15,135 nt of DNA from an uncultured Olsenella sp. (GCA_937900605.1 CALCDK010000157.1:1-15135), one strand, 5' to 3'; shown: positions 1-6,566, numbered from the stretch's first letter. Notes: generated by a model not told the origin, from the sequence alone. Translations and numbers: made by a program.

Positions 1-63
1 GATGGGCGTCTCAGACGAGGACGGCGCGCACGTGCGTCGTCACGATGCCGAAGGGGCGATGAC

Positions 64-357
64 ATGGCGCAGGACAAGGTGGTCTCGGACGGTCGTGACG
101 CCGCGGTGACGGTCGAGGGGGCGCAGGCCGCCGTGACGGCCGCCGCTCGGGACGGGCGTCCGAAGGTGGAGCCGGCGCCCGGGCAGGGGAGGGCCGCCGA
201 GCCGGCACCCGTGCGGGACCAGGCCGCGCAGAGGGCGCGCAGCGAGTACGAGCGCGAGTTCGTCCGGGCCGAGAACGAGGACGACGACGGCTACGACCCG
301 TACTCGGACCGCCGGCCCGTGGCCGAGCCGCTCTTCGAGCGCGACCCCTGGGGGTAG
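64..357 (+). CDS. Small acidic, probably disordered hypothetical protein (97 aa)
   Basis: I do not recognise a characterised family. The protein is rich in Ala, Arg, Asp, Glu and Pro, has no membrane segment or signal peptide, and ends in an acidic, aromatic tail (ENEDDDGYDPYSDRRP near residues 75-86, then PLFERDPWG). That suggests a disordered cytoplasmic protein. The ATG is preceded by AAGGGG at 51-56, a fair ribosome binding site at good distance. The reading frame stays open to the left edge of the window, so a longer protein cannot be excluded. A different frame closes with TGA at 60-62 just before this ATG and could be the tail of an upstream operon gene. The gene converges on the next one, and its stop codon forms one end of a perfect inverted repeat. 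Similar DPYSDR...PLFERDPW tails are, as I recall, seen in coriobacterial hypothetical proteins. Confidence 0.6.
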   Translation: MAQDKVVSDGRDAAVTVEGAQAAVTAAARDGRPKVEPAPGQGRAAEPAPVRDQAAQRARSEYEREFVRAENEDDDGYDPYSDRRPVAEPLFERDPWG

Positions 358-398
358 CGCGCCGACCCTCTTGCCGACGACGGCGGGGCGGCGCGCTA
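355..398. terminator. Shared bidirectional hairpin built on both stop codons
   Basis: TAGCGCGCCG at 355-364 and CGGCGCGCTA at 389-398 form a perfect 10-bp inverted repeat around a 24-nt loop. The outermost bases are the stop codons of the two convergent genes. The structure could terminate or insulate transcription from both sides, although there is no T-tract. The loop holds CCCTCTTGCC, one base away from the CCCTCTCGCC word that recurs between genes in this window. Confidence 0.5.
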
Positions 399-935
399 GG
401 AGAGCGGTCCCGCGATGAGGGCCCAGGCGAGAAGCGCGACGAGGGCCACGACGAGCACGGCGACGACCGCGATGGTGCGGCGACGGCCGGCCCGGTCGCG
501 CTTGACGAAGATGTCGCGACGGCCCTTGGGGACCTCGAGGTACTGGCCGTAGTGGAGGTCCTGCCTGAGCTGCTGCCCGTCGTGGCGGGAGCGGCGGTAG
601 CCGTGGCCCGAGATCGGGCTGCCCGAGAGGGCGAACTCCGAGTCGTGCGAGACGTGCGCCTCGTCGTCGGCGATGTCGTCGGCCAGGTCGTCGATGGGCT
701 CGACGCTGCGGTGGGCGGTGCGGGGACGCACGTAGGCGCCCGTGGCGGGAGCGGGCTCGGCGCCCTCGGGGACCGGGTCCGCGGCCTGCGGGGCGGTCGG
801 GGCCCCGTCCACGACGGCGGCCTCGGCAGGCTCGCGGCCTGCGAGGACGTCTGCGGCTGGTGCCGGCGTGGCCGTGCGGGGGCCCTTGGCGTGCCCGTCC
901 TGGGACGTCGGTCCGTCCAGCCTCTGGTCGTCCAT
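396..935 (-). CDS. C-tail-anchored membrane protein of unknown function (179 aa)
   Basis: The start is placed at 935 because the minus strand there reads GGGGAGGCGCAC directly before the ATG, a strong ribosome binding site. The frame continues about 32 codons further upstream but has no such site. Residues 1-125 are polar, Ala/Pro-rich and acidic (including the Asp cluster around 82-92), so probably disordered. A basic stretch follows (YLEVPKGRRDIFVKRDRAGRRR, about residues 132-153). A single hydrophobic helix at about 154-175 ends four residues before the C-terminus. This layout predicts a cytoplasmic N-terminal domain held by a C-terminal membrane anchor. I recognise no enzymatic domain. 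The basic linker resembles, from memory, coriobacterial hypothetical proteins. The gene has its own promoter candidate and converges with the gene at 64-357. Confidence 0.7.
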   Translation of the reverse strand: MDDQRLDGPTSQDGHAKGPRTATPAPAADVLAGREPAEAAVVDGAPTAPQAADPVPEGAEPAPATGAYVRPRTAHRSVEPIDDLADDIADDEAHVSHDSEFALSGSPISGHGYRRSRHDGQQLRQDLHYGQYLEVPKGRRDIFVKRDRAGRRRTIAVVAVLVVALVALLAWALIAGPLS

Positions 936-969
936 GTGCGCCTCCCCTGTCTCGTGCTCCGATGCGCAC

Positions 970-997
970 ATCATACGACCGCCGCGCCGCCTGTCGC
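970..997 (-). promoter_or_regulatory. Promoter candidate for the tail-anchored membrane protein
   Basis: On the minus strand, GCGACA (997-992) and TATGAT (975-970) are separated by 16 nt. They match the sigma-70 consensus at 4/6 and 5/6 positions. The start codon lies 34 nt downstream of the -10 box. Confidence 0.5.
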
Positions 998-1126
998 CCG
1001 CCGGCGGGCAGACCATACAAAACGAGGGCACGGGCGGTCGCGCCGTGCCGCCCCGGCCCCGGGCACGGCCCCGGATGGCGGACCCCTCTCGCCGCGGCGC
1101 CTGGCCCTTCTCGGCAACCCAACAAC

Positions 1127-1169
1127 CTAAGCGCGCAACACTTAGATATGGTGAGCATGTGACGCTAAG
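1127..1169 (+). promoter_or_regulatory. CTAAG/CTTAG inverted half-sites, possible heat-shock operator
   Basis: CTAAG (1127-1131), CTTAG (1141-1145) and CTAAG (1165-1169) form alternating inverted half-sites. Bases 1142-1168 have the 9-9-9 layout of the HrcA operator CIRCE (TTAGCACTC-N9-GAGTGCTAA): TTAGATATG, 9 nt, TGACGCTAA. Each arm matches the consensus at only 5 of 9 positions, with the outer TTAG/GCTAA conserved. HrcA control of hsp20 is therefore a suggestion only. No HspR (HAIR) site was seen. Confidence 0.3.
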
Positions 1170-1231
1170 AAAATCGGCAAGACCGCGTTTAAACCTCGGT
1201 GGCCTGGGAAGAACTCACTATGTAACACAGA

Positions 1232-1248
1232 GGGCGCCAAGGGCGCCC
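1232..1248 (+). promoter_or_regulatory. GC hairpin in the hsp20 5' leader
   Basis: GGGCGCC-AAG-GGCGCCC forms a perfect 7-bp stem with a 3-nt loop. It ends 6 nt before the AGAAGGAG ribosome binding site (1255-1262) of hsp20. It may stabilise the message or modulate initiation. It does not itself hide the binding site, so it is not a classical thermometer stem. Confidence 0.45.
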
Positions 1249-1270
1249 GCAACCAGAAGGAGTGGTCACT

Positions 1271-1705
1271 ATGGCAAGCATGGTTCCCTACGATCGCTAC
1301 ACCCGCACTCTCCGCAACAGCTGGCCGTTCGACATGATCGACAGCTTCCTGGACGCCCCGATGGCGGCGATCTCCAGCTCCGCGTCCAGCTTCAAGATGA
1401 ACGTCGAGGACGCCGGCGGCGCCTACGTCGTCACTGCGGAGCTCCCGGGCGTCAAGCGCGACGAGATCGACGTCGAGCTCAACGAGGGTCGCCTGTCCAT
1501 CTCGGTCGACAGGAAGGAGTCCGACGAGGAGAAGGGCAAGAACTACCTGCACAAGGAGACCTCCGAGTGGAGCGCCACGCGCGGCGTCTACCTCAAGGAC
1601 GCGGCGACGTCGGGCCTGACCGCCAAGTACGAGGGCGGCGTCCTGACCGTCAACATCCCCAAGCAGGAGGAGAAGGTCAACGTCACCAAGGTCGCCATCG
1701 ACTAG
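1271..1705 (+). CDS. Small heat-shock protein, Hsp20/alpha-crystallin family
   Basis: ATP-independent holdase chaperone that binds unfolding proteins as large oligomers in the cytoplasm. The 144-residue length is typical. The alpha-crystallin domain spans about residues 42-135, with the landmark strand AELPGVKRDEIDVEL (56-70), the LSISV strand (75-79) and the signature AKYEGGVLTVNIPK (118-131). The N-terminal arm (1-41) has the aromatic and hydrophobic residues expected. The start at 1271 is preferred over the in-frame GTG at 1262 because that GTG lies inside the ribosome binding site AGAAGGAG (1255-1262), which is 8 nt from the ATG. The C-terminal extension is short and lacks a clear I-X-I/V motif, although VNVTKVAID may act in its place. 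The gene stands alone behind an AT-rich control region with possible operator sites, which fits stress-induced expression. Confidence 0.95.
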   Translation: MASMVPYDRYTRTLRNSWPFDMIDSFLDAPMAAISSSASSFKMNVEDAGGAYVVTAELPGVKRDEIDVELNEGRLSISVDRKESDEEKGKNYLHKETSEWSATRGVYLKDAATSGLTAKYEGGVLTVNIPKQEEKVNVTKVAID

Positions 1706-1791
1706 CGCCCGGGCGTCCTGGCACGTCCCCGGGTCCCGGCTCACGATTCGGCCCGGCTTTCGGCGGTGAGGCCACAGGCACCGTCAGACCT

Positions 1792-1824
1792 GCGCCCCGT
1801 CCTCGCATCGCGAGGGCGGGGCGC
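1792..1824 (+). terminator. Stem-loop terminator candidate after hsp20
   Basis: A 15-bp stem (1792-1806 with 1810-1824, one G-U pair) closes on a 3-nt ATC loop about 90 nt after the hsp20 stop. It is very stable but is followed by TTCGCG rather than a T-tract. A second 9-bp stem (GGCCCGGGG 1858-1866 with CCCCGGGCC 1875-1883) lies just downstream. Confidence 0.6.
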
Positions 1825-1829
1825 TTCGC

Positions 1830-1950
1830 GTGCCGGCGCGCTTCTCGCCGGGCCCGGGGCCCGGGGTGCGTGGCCCCCGGGCCGAGGCGGCGCGCATCTC
1901 TCGCCGCGACGCCCGTCCGGGGTGCCGGTGCGTCTCTCGCCGGGGCCGGG
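1830..1950 (+). repeat. Imperfect direct repeats upstream of walJ
   Basis: Bases 1830-1859 and 1922-1950 are imperfect copies of the pattern GTGCCGG(C/T)GCG..TCTCGCCGGG, followed by a second GGG run. A weaker copy with GGCGGCGCGCATCTCTCGCC lies between, at about 1887-1905. All three centre on the word TCTCGCC, the reverse complement of the GGCGAGA word found after many stop codons here. Confidence 0.5.
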
Positions 1951-1952
1951 GC

Positions 1953-1958
1953 TACACT
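1953..1958 (+). promoter_or_regulatory. -10 box candidate for walJ
   Basis: TACACT matches TATAAT at 4/6 and lies 27 nt before the ATG. No acceptable -35 is visible 16-18 nt upstream. The same hexamer occurs before tilS. Confidence 0.4.
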
Positions 1959-1985
1959 GGCACGACACGGGAAACGGGAGGGAAC

Positions 1986-2792
1986 ATGGTGCCAAGGATT
2001 CACCTGCACGTGCTGGCCAGCGGCTCGAAGGGCAACGCGACCCTGGTGGAGGGACCCGAAGGGCTCGTCCTGGTCGACTGCGGGATCTCGAACCGCGAGC
2101 TCGGGCGGCGCGCGGAGCGGCTGGGCCTCGACCTGGGGCGGCTCCGCGGCGTCCTGGTGACGCACGAGCACTCCGATCACGTCTCGGGGCTCAGTGTGCT
2201 GCGAAACCGCTTCGACGGGCCCATGCTCGCGACCGCGGGGACCGTCGGCGGGCGCCCGTACCTGCCGGAGCTGGGGTTCCAGATCATCGACCGCTCGGAC
2301 TCCTTCGAGCTCGCGGGGATGCGCGTCCGCAGCTTCCCCACCTTCCACGACGTGGGCGACCCGGTCGGCTACCGCTTCGAGGCCGGCGGCGACGTCGTCG
2401 GGCTCTGCACGGACACCGGCGTGCTCGGCCGCGAGGCCATGGGCGCGCTGCGCGGCGTCCGCGTCCTGGCGCTCGAGTCCAACCACGACCCGCAGATGCT
2501 CCTGACGGGCCGCTACCCCGCCCAGCTCAAGGAGCGCGTCGCCGGGGAGCGCGGCCACCTCTCCAACGACCAGGCCGCCGACGCCCTGCGCGAGCTGGTG
2601 ACGCCTGACACGGAGTGCGTCGTCGGCATGCACCTCTCGCAGGACAACAACCGCCCCAGCCTGTGCGTGCGCGCCCTGGCCGCGGCGGTGGGCGCGCAGC
2701 GGGCGGACACGACGTTCACCGAGGCCCGCACGCCCGACGGCCACCTGAGCGTGTGCGTGGCGTCGCAGGTCGAGCCCCGCAGCATCTGGTAG
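1986..2792 (+). CDS. walJ: MBL-fold metallohydrolase, WalJ/YycJ family
   Basis: The 268-residue protein is full length for the WalJ (YycJ/VicX) family of metallo-beta-lactamase-fold hydrolases. The family is linked in Firmicutes to the WalRK cell-wall locus and has been described as a nuclease. Visible motifs are the N-terminal ASGSKGNATLV (10-20), LVDCGIS (29-35) and the metal-binding THEHSDH (59-65). Further candidate ligands are H121/D122, D143, H191 (GHLSN) and H216 (HLSQDNN). Two metal ions in a cytoplasmic active site are expected. The ATG at 1986 is chosen because GGGAGG precedes it; an in-frame upstream extension is Pro/Gly/Arg-rich and reads as intergenic. No WalR or WalK gene is adjacent here; tilS follows. 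Family assignment is firm. The exact substrate (DNA ends or another phosphodiester) is not shown by the sequence. Confidence 0.9.
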   Translation: MVPRIHLHVLASGSKGNATLVEGPEGLVLVDCGISNRELGRRAERLGLDLGRLRGVLVTHEHSDHVSGLSVLRNRFDGPMLATAGTVGGRPYLPELGFQIIDRSDSFELAGMRVRSFPTFHDVGDPVGYRFEAGGDVVGLCTDTGVLGREAMGALRGVRVLALESNHDPQMLLTGRYPAQLKERVAGERGHLSNDQAADALRELVTPDTECVVGMHLSQDNNRPSLCVRALAAAVGAQRADTTFTEARTPDGHLSVCVASQVEPRSIW

Positions 2793-2796
2793 CGCC

Positions 2797-2812
2797 GGCG
2801 AGAGGGGCCGCG
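2797..2812 (+). repeat. Post-stop word, walJ copy
   Basis: GGCGAGAGGGGCCGCG begins 4 nt after the walJ stop. The same 16 bases occur, in the sense direction, after the xthA stop at 7496-7481. A related copy, GGCGAGAGGCGCCGCA, follows at 2859-2874. Confidence 0.65.
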
Positions 2813-2931
2813 CCGCGGGCGTCGTCGCCCCGCGCCAGGGCCGAGTGACGCCGCGCCCGGCGAGAGGCGCCGCACGGCCCGACGCCGGACGCCGGACCGC
2901 GAAGCCCGGCGCCGGCCGTGCCGGGGGCGAG

Positions 2932-2969
2932 ACGTGCCGCGCCGGAACCCCGCGCGGCACGTGTACACT
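2932..2969 (+). promoter_or_regulatory. tilS promoter with a perfect 11-bp inverted repeat
   Basis: ACGTGCCGCGC (2932-2942) and GCGCGGCACGT (2952-2962) are perfect inverted arms separated by 9 nt. The right arm ends one base before TACACT (2964-2969), the only good -10 candidate for tilS, 62 nt before its ATG. The repeat covers the place where a -35 box and spacer would lie. It could be an operator for a dimeric regulator, or a terminator for walJ read-through. A further 7-bp stem (2992-2998 with 3007-3013) lies in the leader. Confidence 0.5.
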
Positions 2970-3031
2970 CGTCGTTCGGGCCGCGCCCACGGCGCGCCCG
3001 GCGAACGGCGCGCGACGGCGAAGGAGAATCC

Positions 3032-4534
3032 ATGACCAGCGTCTCCCGGCGATACGCAGGCGGCCGCGGCCGCTTCGAGCGGCCCAGCGGGCGGGCCGAC
3101 GAGGACCTCGAGGGTCCCGTCGTCCTCATGGTCTCGGGCGGCGCGGACTCCACCGCGCTCCTCGTCCTGGCCACGAGCTCTCGCCTCGACATCGACGACG
3201 GCCGCGGGCGCGCCTGGATCGCCCGCGAGCGCCTCCACGTCCTGCACGTCAACCACGGCCTGCGCGGCCTCGACGCCGACGAGGACGAGGAGTTCGTCCG
3301 CGACCTCTGCGCGCGGCTCGGCGTCCCCTGCACCGTCTGCCGCGCCGACGTCGCCGAGCTCGCCTCCGCCTCCGACGGCAACGTCGAGAACGCCGGCCGC
3401 GTCCTGCGCTACGCCGAGGCCACCCGCCTCGCCAACGAGCTCTGCGAGCGCCAGGGCCTCTCGCGCTCCGCGGCCCGGATCCTCACGGCCCACACCGCCG
3501 ACGACCGCGCCGAGACCTTCTTCATGAACGCCATCCGCGGCACCGGCGCCTCGGGCCTCTCGTCCATCCCGCGCCGGCGCAACCGCATCGTCCGCCCGCT
3601 GCTCGACCGCACGCACGAGGAGCTCTGCGACCTGCTGCGCATGCGCGGCATCGTCTGGCGAGAGGACCGCACCAACGCGGACACGGCCCACCTGCGCTCG
3701 TACGTGCGCCACGAGCTCATGCCCGTCGTGCGCGCCCGCAATCCGCGCGTGGCCGCGAGCCTGGCGGCCACCTGCGACATCCTCTCGGACGAGGACGCCT
3801 TTCTCACGAGCCTCGCCACGCGGGCCCTGCGCGACCTCACGAGGCGCAGCGAGAGGGGCCTCGTGGTCCTCGACGCCGGCCGCCTCGCCGCATGCGAGGT
3901 GGCCCTGGCCCGCCGCGTCGTGCGCGCGGCCGTGATGGGCGTGTGCCCCGACGCGCGCCTGGAGGCCCGCCACGTGGCCCACGTGCTCGAGCTCGTCGCG
4001 GCCGGGGCGGGCTCGGCGACGCTGCCGCTGGGCGTGGACGTGCGCGTGGACCACGCGATGCTCGTCGTGGCCGCGCGCCGCGAGGCCGAGGCCGCGTCCC
4101 CGGCGTGGCTGGAGGTCCCGGGCCGCCTTGAGCTGCCCGACGGCCGCGCGCTCGTCGCCCGCCTGCTGCCCGTGCCCGCCGTGCCCGACGCCGCCGCCTA
4201 CGCCCGCGCCCACGGCCGCGAGTGGGCCGGCGAGTCGCAGCTGCTCGACGCCGAGGCCTGCGGCGTGGACCCCGCGCGCGGCGGGCGCCTCTGGGTGGAC
4301 CGGCCCCGTCCCGGCGACGTGCTGTGCCCGCTGGGCATGCACGGGCAGTCCAAGAAGGTGTCCGACCTGGTGGGGGAGGCCCACGTTCCGCTGGACCGCC
4401 GCGCCCAGGTACCGGTCGTGCGCAGCGGCCCCACCGGCCAGGTGGTCTGGGTGGCGCCCCTGCGCGCCGACGAGCGCGCCCGCGTGACGCCAGCTACGCG
4501 CCACCTGCTCGAGCTCACGCTGCTGCCCGCCTAG
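3032..4534 (+). CDS. tilS: tRNA(Ile)-lysidine synthase
   Basis: TilS uses ATP and lysine to convert C34 of the CAU-anticodon isoleucine tRNA to lysidine, switching it from Met to Ile decoding. The PP-loop SGGADS is at residues 35-40. LHVNHGLRG (71-79) and the conserved AHTADDRAETFFMNAIRGTGASGL (about 153-176) complete the N-terminal ATP-pyrophosphatase domain. EDRTNADTAHLRSYVRHELMP (211-231) is the expected tRNA-contact region. The C-terminal TilS domain runs from about 415 to 500, with RPRPGDVLCPLGMHGQSKKVSDL. At 500 residues it is slightly long for the family, owing to an N-terminal extension of about 28 residues. The ATG at 3032 follows AAGGAG, which decides the start. The gene precedes hpt, a common Gram-positive arrangement; ftsH, often next in that cluster, is absent here. 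Confidence 0.95.
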   Translation: MTSVSRRYAGGRGRFERPSGRADEDLEGPVVLMVSGGADSTALLVLATSSRLDIDDGRGRAWIARERLHVLHVNHGLRGLDADEDEEFVRDLCARLGVPCTVCRADVAELASASDGNVENAGRVLRYAEATRLANELCERQGLSRSAARILTAHTADDRAETFFMNAIRGTGASGLSSIPRRRNRIVRPLLDRTHEELCDLLRMRGIVWREDRTNADTAHLRSYVRHELMPVVRARNPRVAASLAATCDILSDEDAFLTSLATRALRDLTRRSERGLVVLDAGRLAACEVALARRVVRAAVMGVCPDARLEARHVAHVLELVAAGAGSATLPLGVDVRVDHAMLVVAARREAEAASPAWLEVPGRLELPDGRALVARLLPVPAVPDAAAYARAHGREWAGESQLLDAEACGVDPARGGRLWVDRPRPGDVLCPLGMHGQSKKVSDLVGEAHVPLDRRAQVPVVRSGPTGQVVWVAPLRADERARVTPATRHLLELTLLPA

Positions 4535-4608
4535 CCGCCCCGCCCGGCGAGGGGCCGCGCCCGCCCCGCCTAGCCGCCCCGCCTAGCCGCCGCGCCCGGC
4601 GAGGGGCC
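4529..4608 (+). repeat. Tandem duplication of the tilS stop-codon region
   Basis: A 28-nt segment, GCCTAGCCGCC(C/G)CGCC followed by CGGCGAGGGGCC, occurs at 4529-4556 and again at 4581-4608 with one mismatch. A 16-nt partial copy lies between at 4568-4583. The first copy contains the real TAG of tilS; the later copies repeat it downstream. Each 28-nt copy carries a form of the post-stop word that lacks two bases (GGCGAGGGGCCGCG at 4546-4559). Confidence 0.75.
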
Positions 4609-4622
4609 CCGCCCCTCTCGCC
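4598..4622 (+). terminator. Stem-loop after tilS
   Basis: GGCGAGGGG (4598-4606) pairs with CCTCTCGCC (4614-4622) over 9 bp with one G-U pair and a 7-nt loop. The two arms are opposite-facing copies of the recurrent GGCGAG word. No T-tract follows. Confidence 0.45.
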
Positions 4623-4673
4623 CCGCCCGACCCCTCTCGCCCCAACGCCGCGCAGCTCCCGCCCGGCGTGCGC

Positions 4674-4679
4674 TATGCT
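4674..4679 (+). promoter_or_regulatory. -10 box candidate for hpt
   Basis: TATGCT matches TATAAT at 4/6 and lies 57 nt before the hpt ATG. No clear -35 is present. Imperfect context: ACGCCG (4645-4650) and CGGCGT (4664-4669) form inverted arms just upstream. Confidence 0.4.
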
Positions 4680-4736
4680 TGGACGAATCACCAGGCACCC
4701 GGGCGCCGTCCCGCGCCCGACGACGGGAGGAGCACC

Positions 4737-5288
4737 ATGGAGGCACTGCACCCGGACATCAAGGAGGTCCTCTTCAGCGAGGAGGACATCAACGGCATCA
4801 TCACCCGCATGGGCCAGGAGATCACCCGCGACTACCAGGGCCGCAACCCCCTCGTCGTGTGCGTCCTGCGCGGTGCCGTGGTGGTCATGGCCGACCTCAT
4901 GCGCGCCATCGAGTGCCCGCTCGCCGTGGACTTCATGGCCGTCTCCAGCTACGGCGACGGCGCCAAGAGCTCCGGCGTCGTGCGCATCGTCAAGGACCTC
5001 GACACCAAGATCGAGGGCCGCGACGTCCTCATCGTCGAGGACATCCTCGACTCTGGCCTGACCCTGTCGTACCTCATGCGCATGCTCGGCGAGCGCCAGC
5101 CCGCCTCCATCGAGGTCGCCGCCTTCCTCGTCAAGGACGTCGAGGGCCACAAGCCCGCCATCACCCCGCGCTACGTGGGCACCCACGTCCCCGACGAGTT
5201 CATCGTCGGCTACGGCCTGGACTACGCCGAGAGGTACCGTAACCTGCCCTACATCGGCATCCTCAAGCCCGAGGTCTACGAGAAGTAG
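4737..5288 (+). CDS. hpt: Hypoxanthine phosphoribosyltransferase
   Basis: Purine salvage enzyme that transfers the ribosyl-phosphate of PRPP to hypoxanthine (often also guanine), giving IMP or GMP in the cytoplasm. The 183-residue length is normal for bacterial HPRT. The PRPP-binding loop is VLIVEDILDSG (97-107). LRGA (44-47) is the pyrophosphate-binding loop, and SSYGDGAKSSG (70-80) is the mobile catalytic loop. FIVGYGLDYAERYRNLPYIG (155-174) is the purine-binding C-terminal region. The ATG at 4737 follows GGGAGGAG. An in-frame ATG at 4668 overlaps the predicted promoter and is unlikely to be used. The next gene begins 5 nt after the stop, so the two are probably co-transcribed and coupled. 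Confidence 0.96.
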   Translation: MEALHPDIKEVLFSEEDINGIITRMGQEITRDYQGRNPLVVCVLRGAVVVMADLMRAIECPLAVDFMAVSSYGDGAKSSGVVRIVKDLDTKIEGRDVLIVEDILDSGLTLSYLMRMLGERQPASIEVAAFLVKDVEGHKPAITPRYVGTHVPDEFIVGYGLDYAERYRNLPYIGILKPEVYEK

Positions 5289-5293
5289 CCGCC

Positions 5294-6487
5294 GTGGCAG
5301 TCAATGAGAGGAACCTGGCGCTCGGGCGGTCGCGCTCGGCCATCCGCGAGGTCGCTGCCGTCGCCGCGGTGCGCGCCGCCGACCCGGCCTCCGGCGAGAC
5401 GTACGACTTCTCGCTGGGCAATCCCAGCGTGCCCGCGCCCGACGAGGTGCGCGCCTCCATCGAGCGCGCGCTGCTGCTGCCCTCGCGCGAGCTGCACGGC
5501 TACACGCCGGCCGCGGGCCTGCCCGAGGCGCGCGAGGCCGTCGCGGCCAGCCTGCGCCGCCAGTTCGGCCCGGGCGCGGCGACGGCCGGCGACCTGTTCC
5601 TCACGTGCGGCGCGGCGGCCTCGGTGTGCTGCGCGCTGCACGCCCTGTGCGCGCCCGGCGACGAGGTGCTCCTCGTCGTCCCGTGCTTCCCCGAGTACCG
5701 CGTCTGGGTGGAGTCGGCCGGCGCCCGCTGCGTCGAGGTGCCTGCGGACCCCGTGACGTTCCAGCTGGACCTCGGCGCCGTCGCCGCCGCGCTCACGCCG
5801 CGCACGCGCGTCGTCGTGGTGGACTCGCCCAACAACCCCACGGGCGTGGTGTACCCGCGCCGCGACCTGGAGTCCCTCTCGGCGCTCCTGGACGGGGCGG
5901 AGGCGCGCTGGGGCCGGCCCGTCACGCTGCTGAGCGACGAGCCGTACCGCCAGCTCTCGTACGGGGCCGAGGTTCCCTGGGTGCCGTTCGTGCGGCCGCG
6001 CAGCGTGGTGTGCACCAGCTGCTCCAAGAGCCTCTCGCTGCCGGGGGAGCGCATCGGCTGGCTGCTGGTGCCGCCCGACAGCCCCGAGCACGACGAGCTC
6101 CTCGCCGCCGTCGCGGGCGCTGCGCGGGCCCTCGGCTTCGTGTGCGCGCCGTCGCTGTTCCAGCGGGTCCTGGCCGACTGCGCCGACGTCTCGTGCGACG
6201 TGGCGGCCTACGACGCCAACCGGCGCCTGCTGTGCGACGGCCTGCGCGCGCTGGGCTACGACTTCGTCGAGCCCCAGGGCGCCTTCTACCTGTGGGTCCG
6301 CTCGCTGGAGCCCGACGAGGGGGCGTTCTTCTCGCGGGCGTCGGGGCTGGGGCTGCTGCCGGTGCCGTCGACGTCGTTCGGCTGCCCCGGCTGGGTGCGC
6401 GCGAGCTACTGTGTCCCGGCCGACGTCATCCGGCGCTCGATGCCGGCGTGGGCCGCCCTCGCGGAGTCGTACCGCACGCGCGGCTGA
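5294..6487 (+). CDS. PLP-dependent class I/II aminotransferase
   Basis: Fold-type I pyridoxal-phosphate enzyme of 397 residues, a normal length, transferring amino groups between an amino acid and a 2-oxo acid. Landmarks are SLGNPSVPAP (40-49), HGYTPAAG (68-75), DSPNNPTGVVY (177-187, with the PLP-contacting Asn), SDEPYRQL (214-221, Asp215 for the pyridine nitrogen) and SCSKSLSLPGERIG (242-255, Lys245 forming the Schiff base). Arg369 in WVRASYC is the likely carboxylate-binding Arg. The family is often labelled aspartate or aromatic aminotransferase, but the substrate cannot be read from sequence. Translation starts at a GTG 5 nt after the hpt stop. The only ribosome-binding-like bases are GAGAAG within the last codons of hpt, so translational coupling is likely. 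Codons for residues 162-170 share 28 identical bases with the gap at 7435-7462. Confidence 0.88.
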   Translation: MAVNERNLALGRSRSAIREVAAVAAVRAADPASGETYDFSLGNPSVPAPDEVRASIERALLLPSRELHGYTPAAGLPEAREAVAASLRRQFGPGAATAGDLFLTCGAAASVCCALHALCAPGDEVLLVVPCFPEYRVWVESAGARCVEVPADPVTFQLDLGAVAAALTPRTRVVVVDSPNNPTGVVYPRRDLESLSALLDGAEARWGRPVTLLSDEPYRQLSYGAEVPWVPFVRPRSVVCTSCSKSLSLPGERIGWLLVPPDSPEHDELLAAVAGAARALGFVCAPSLFQRVLADCADVSCDVAAYDANRRLLCDGLRALGYDFVEPQGAFYLWVRSLEPDEGAFFSRASGLGLLPVPSTSFGCPGWVRASYCVPADVIRRSMPAWAALAESYRTRG

Positions 6488-6506
6488 CGCGCCGCTGACG
6501 GGCTCG

Positions 6507-6525
6507 CGGCCCGGGCGGCGGGCCG
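6507..6525 (+). terminator. Stem-loop after the aminotransferase
   Basis: CGGCCCG-GGCGG-CGGGCCG forms a 7-bp stem with a 5-nt loop, 19 nt after the aminotransferase stop. It ends 6 nt before the next -10 box, so it may act either as a terminator or on the downstream promoter. A near-identical hairpin follows the PHP gene at 7411-7428. Confidence 0.5.
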
Positions 6526-6531
6526 GGGTCG

Positions 6532-6537
6532 TACAAT
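6532..6537 (+). promoter_or_regulatory. -10 box candidate for the PHP gene
   Basis: TACAAT matches TATAAT at 5/6 and lies 29 nt before the ATG. The -35 position falls in the GC hairpin at 6507-6525 and has no consensus match. Confidence 0.45.
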
Positions 6538-6566
6538 GGGGCCATCCGCGTACGAAGGGGGATCCC

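Larger units (their letters stand above)
936..1270. other. Long intergenic region between divergent genes
   Basis: This 335-nt gap separates the divergent membrane-protein gene (minus) and hsp20 (plus). The left part holds the minus-strand promoter at 970-997 and a GGCGAGAGGGG word (minus strand, about 1083-1093). From about 1121 to 1230 the sequence becomes clearly more AT-rich than its surroundings, as expected for the control region of hsp20. That part holds three CTTAG/CTAAG half-sites. TTTAAA (1188-1193) and TATGTA (1219-1224) are possible but weak -10 boxes. I see no convincing open reading frame in it. Confidence 0.6.

Noticed and set aside
3..62. Possible C-terminal tail of an upstream gene ending with TGA at 60-62
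   Set aside because: Only about 20 codons are visible and another frame is equally open, so no call can be supported.
40..1158. Long minus-strand frame of about 370 codons over the first two genes
   Set aside because: Low-complexity Arg/Pro/Gly text in the shadow of better-supported genes; third-base bias and ribosome binding sites favour the genes at 64-357 and 396-935.
1262..1270. GTG at 1262 as the hsp20 start
   Set aside because: It overlaps the ribosome binding site AGAAGGAG, which is ideally placed for the ATG at 1271.
2513..4504. Minus-strand open frame of 660 codons opposite walJ and tilS
   Set aside because: A by-product of high GC; composition is repetitive Ala/Gly/His/Val and the opposite strand encodes clear WalJ and TilS motifs.
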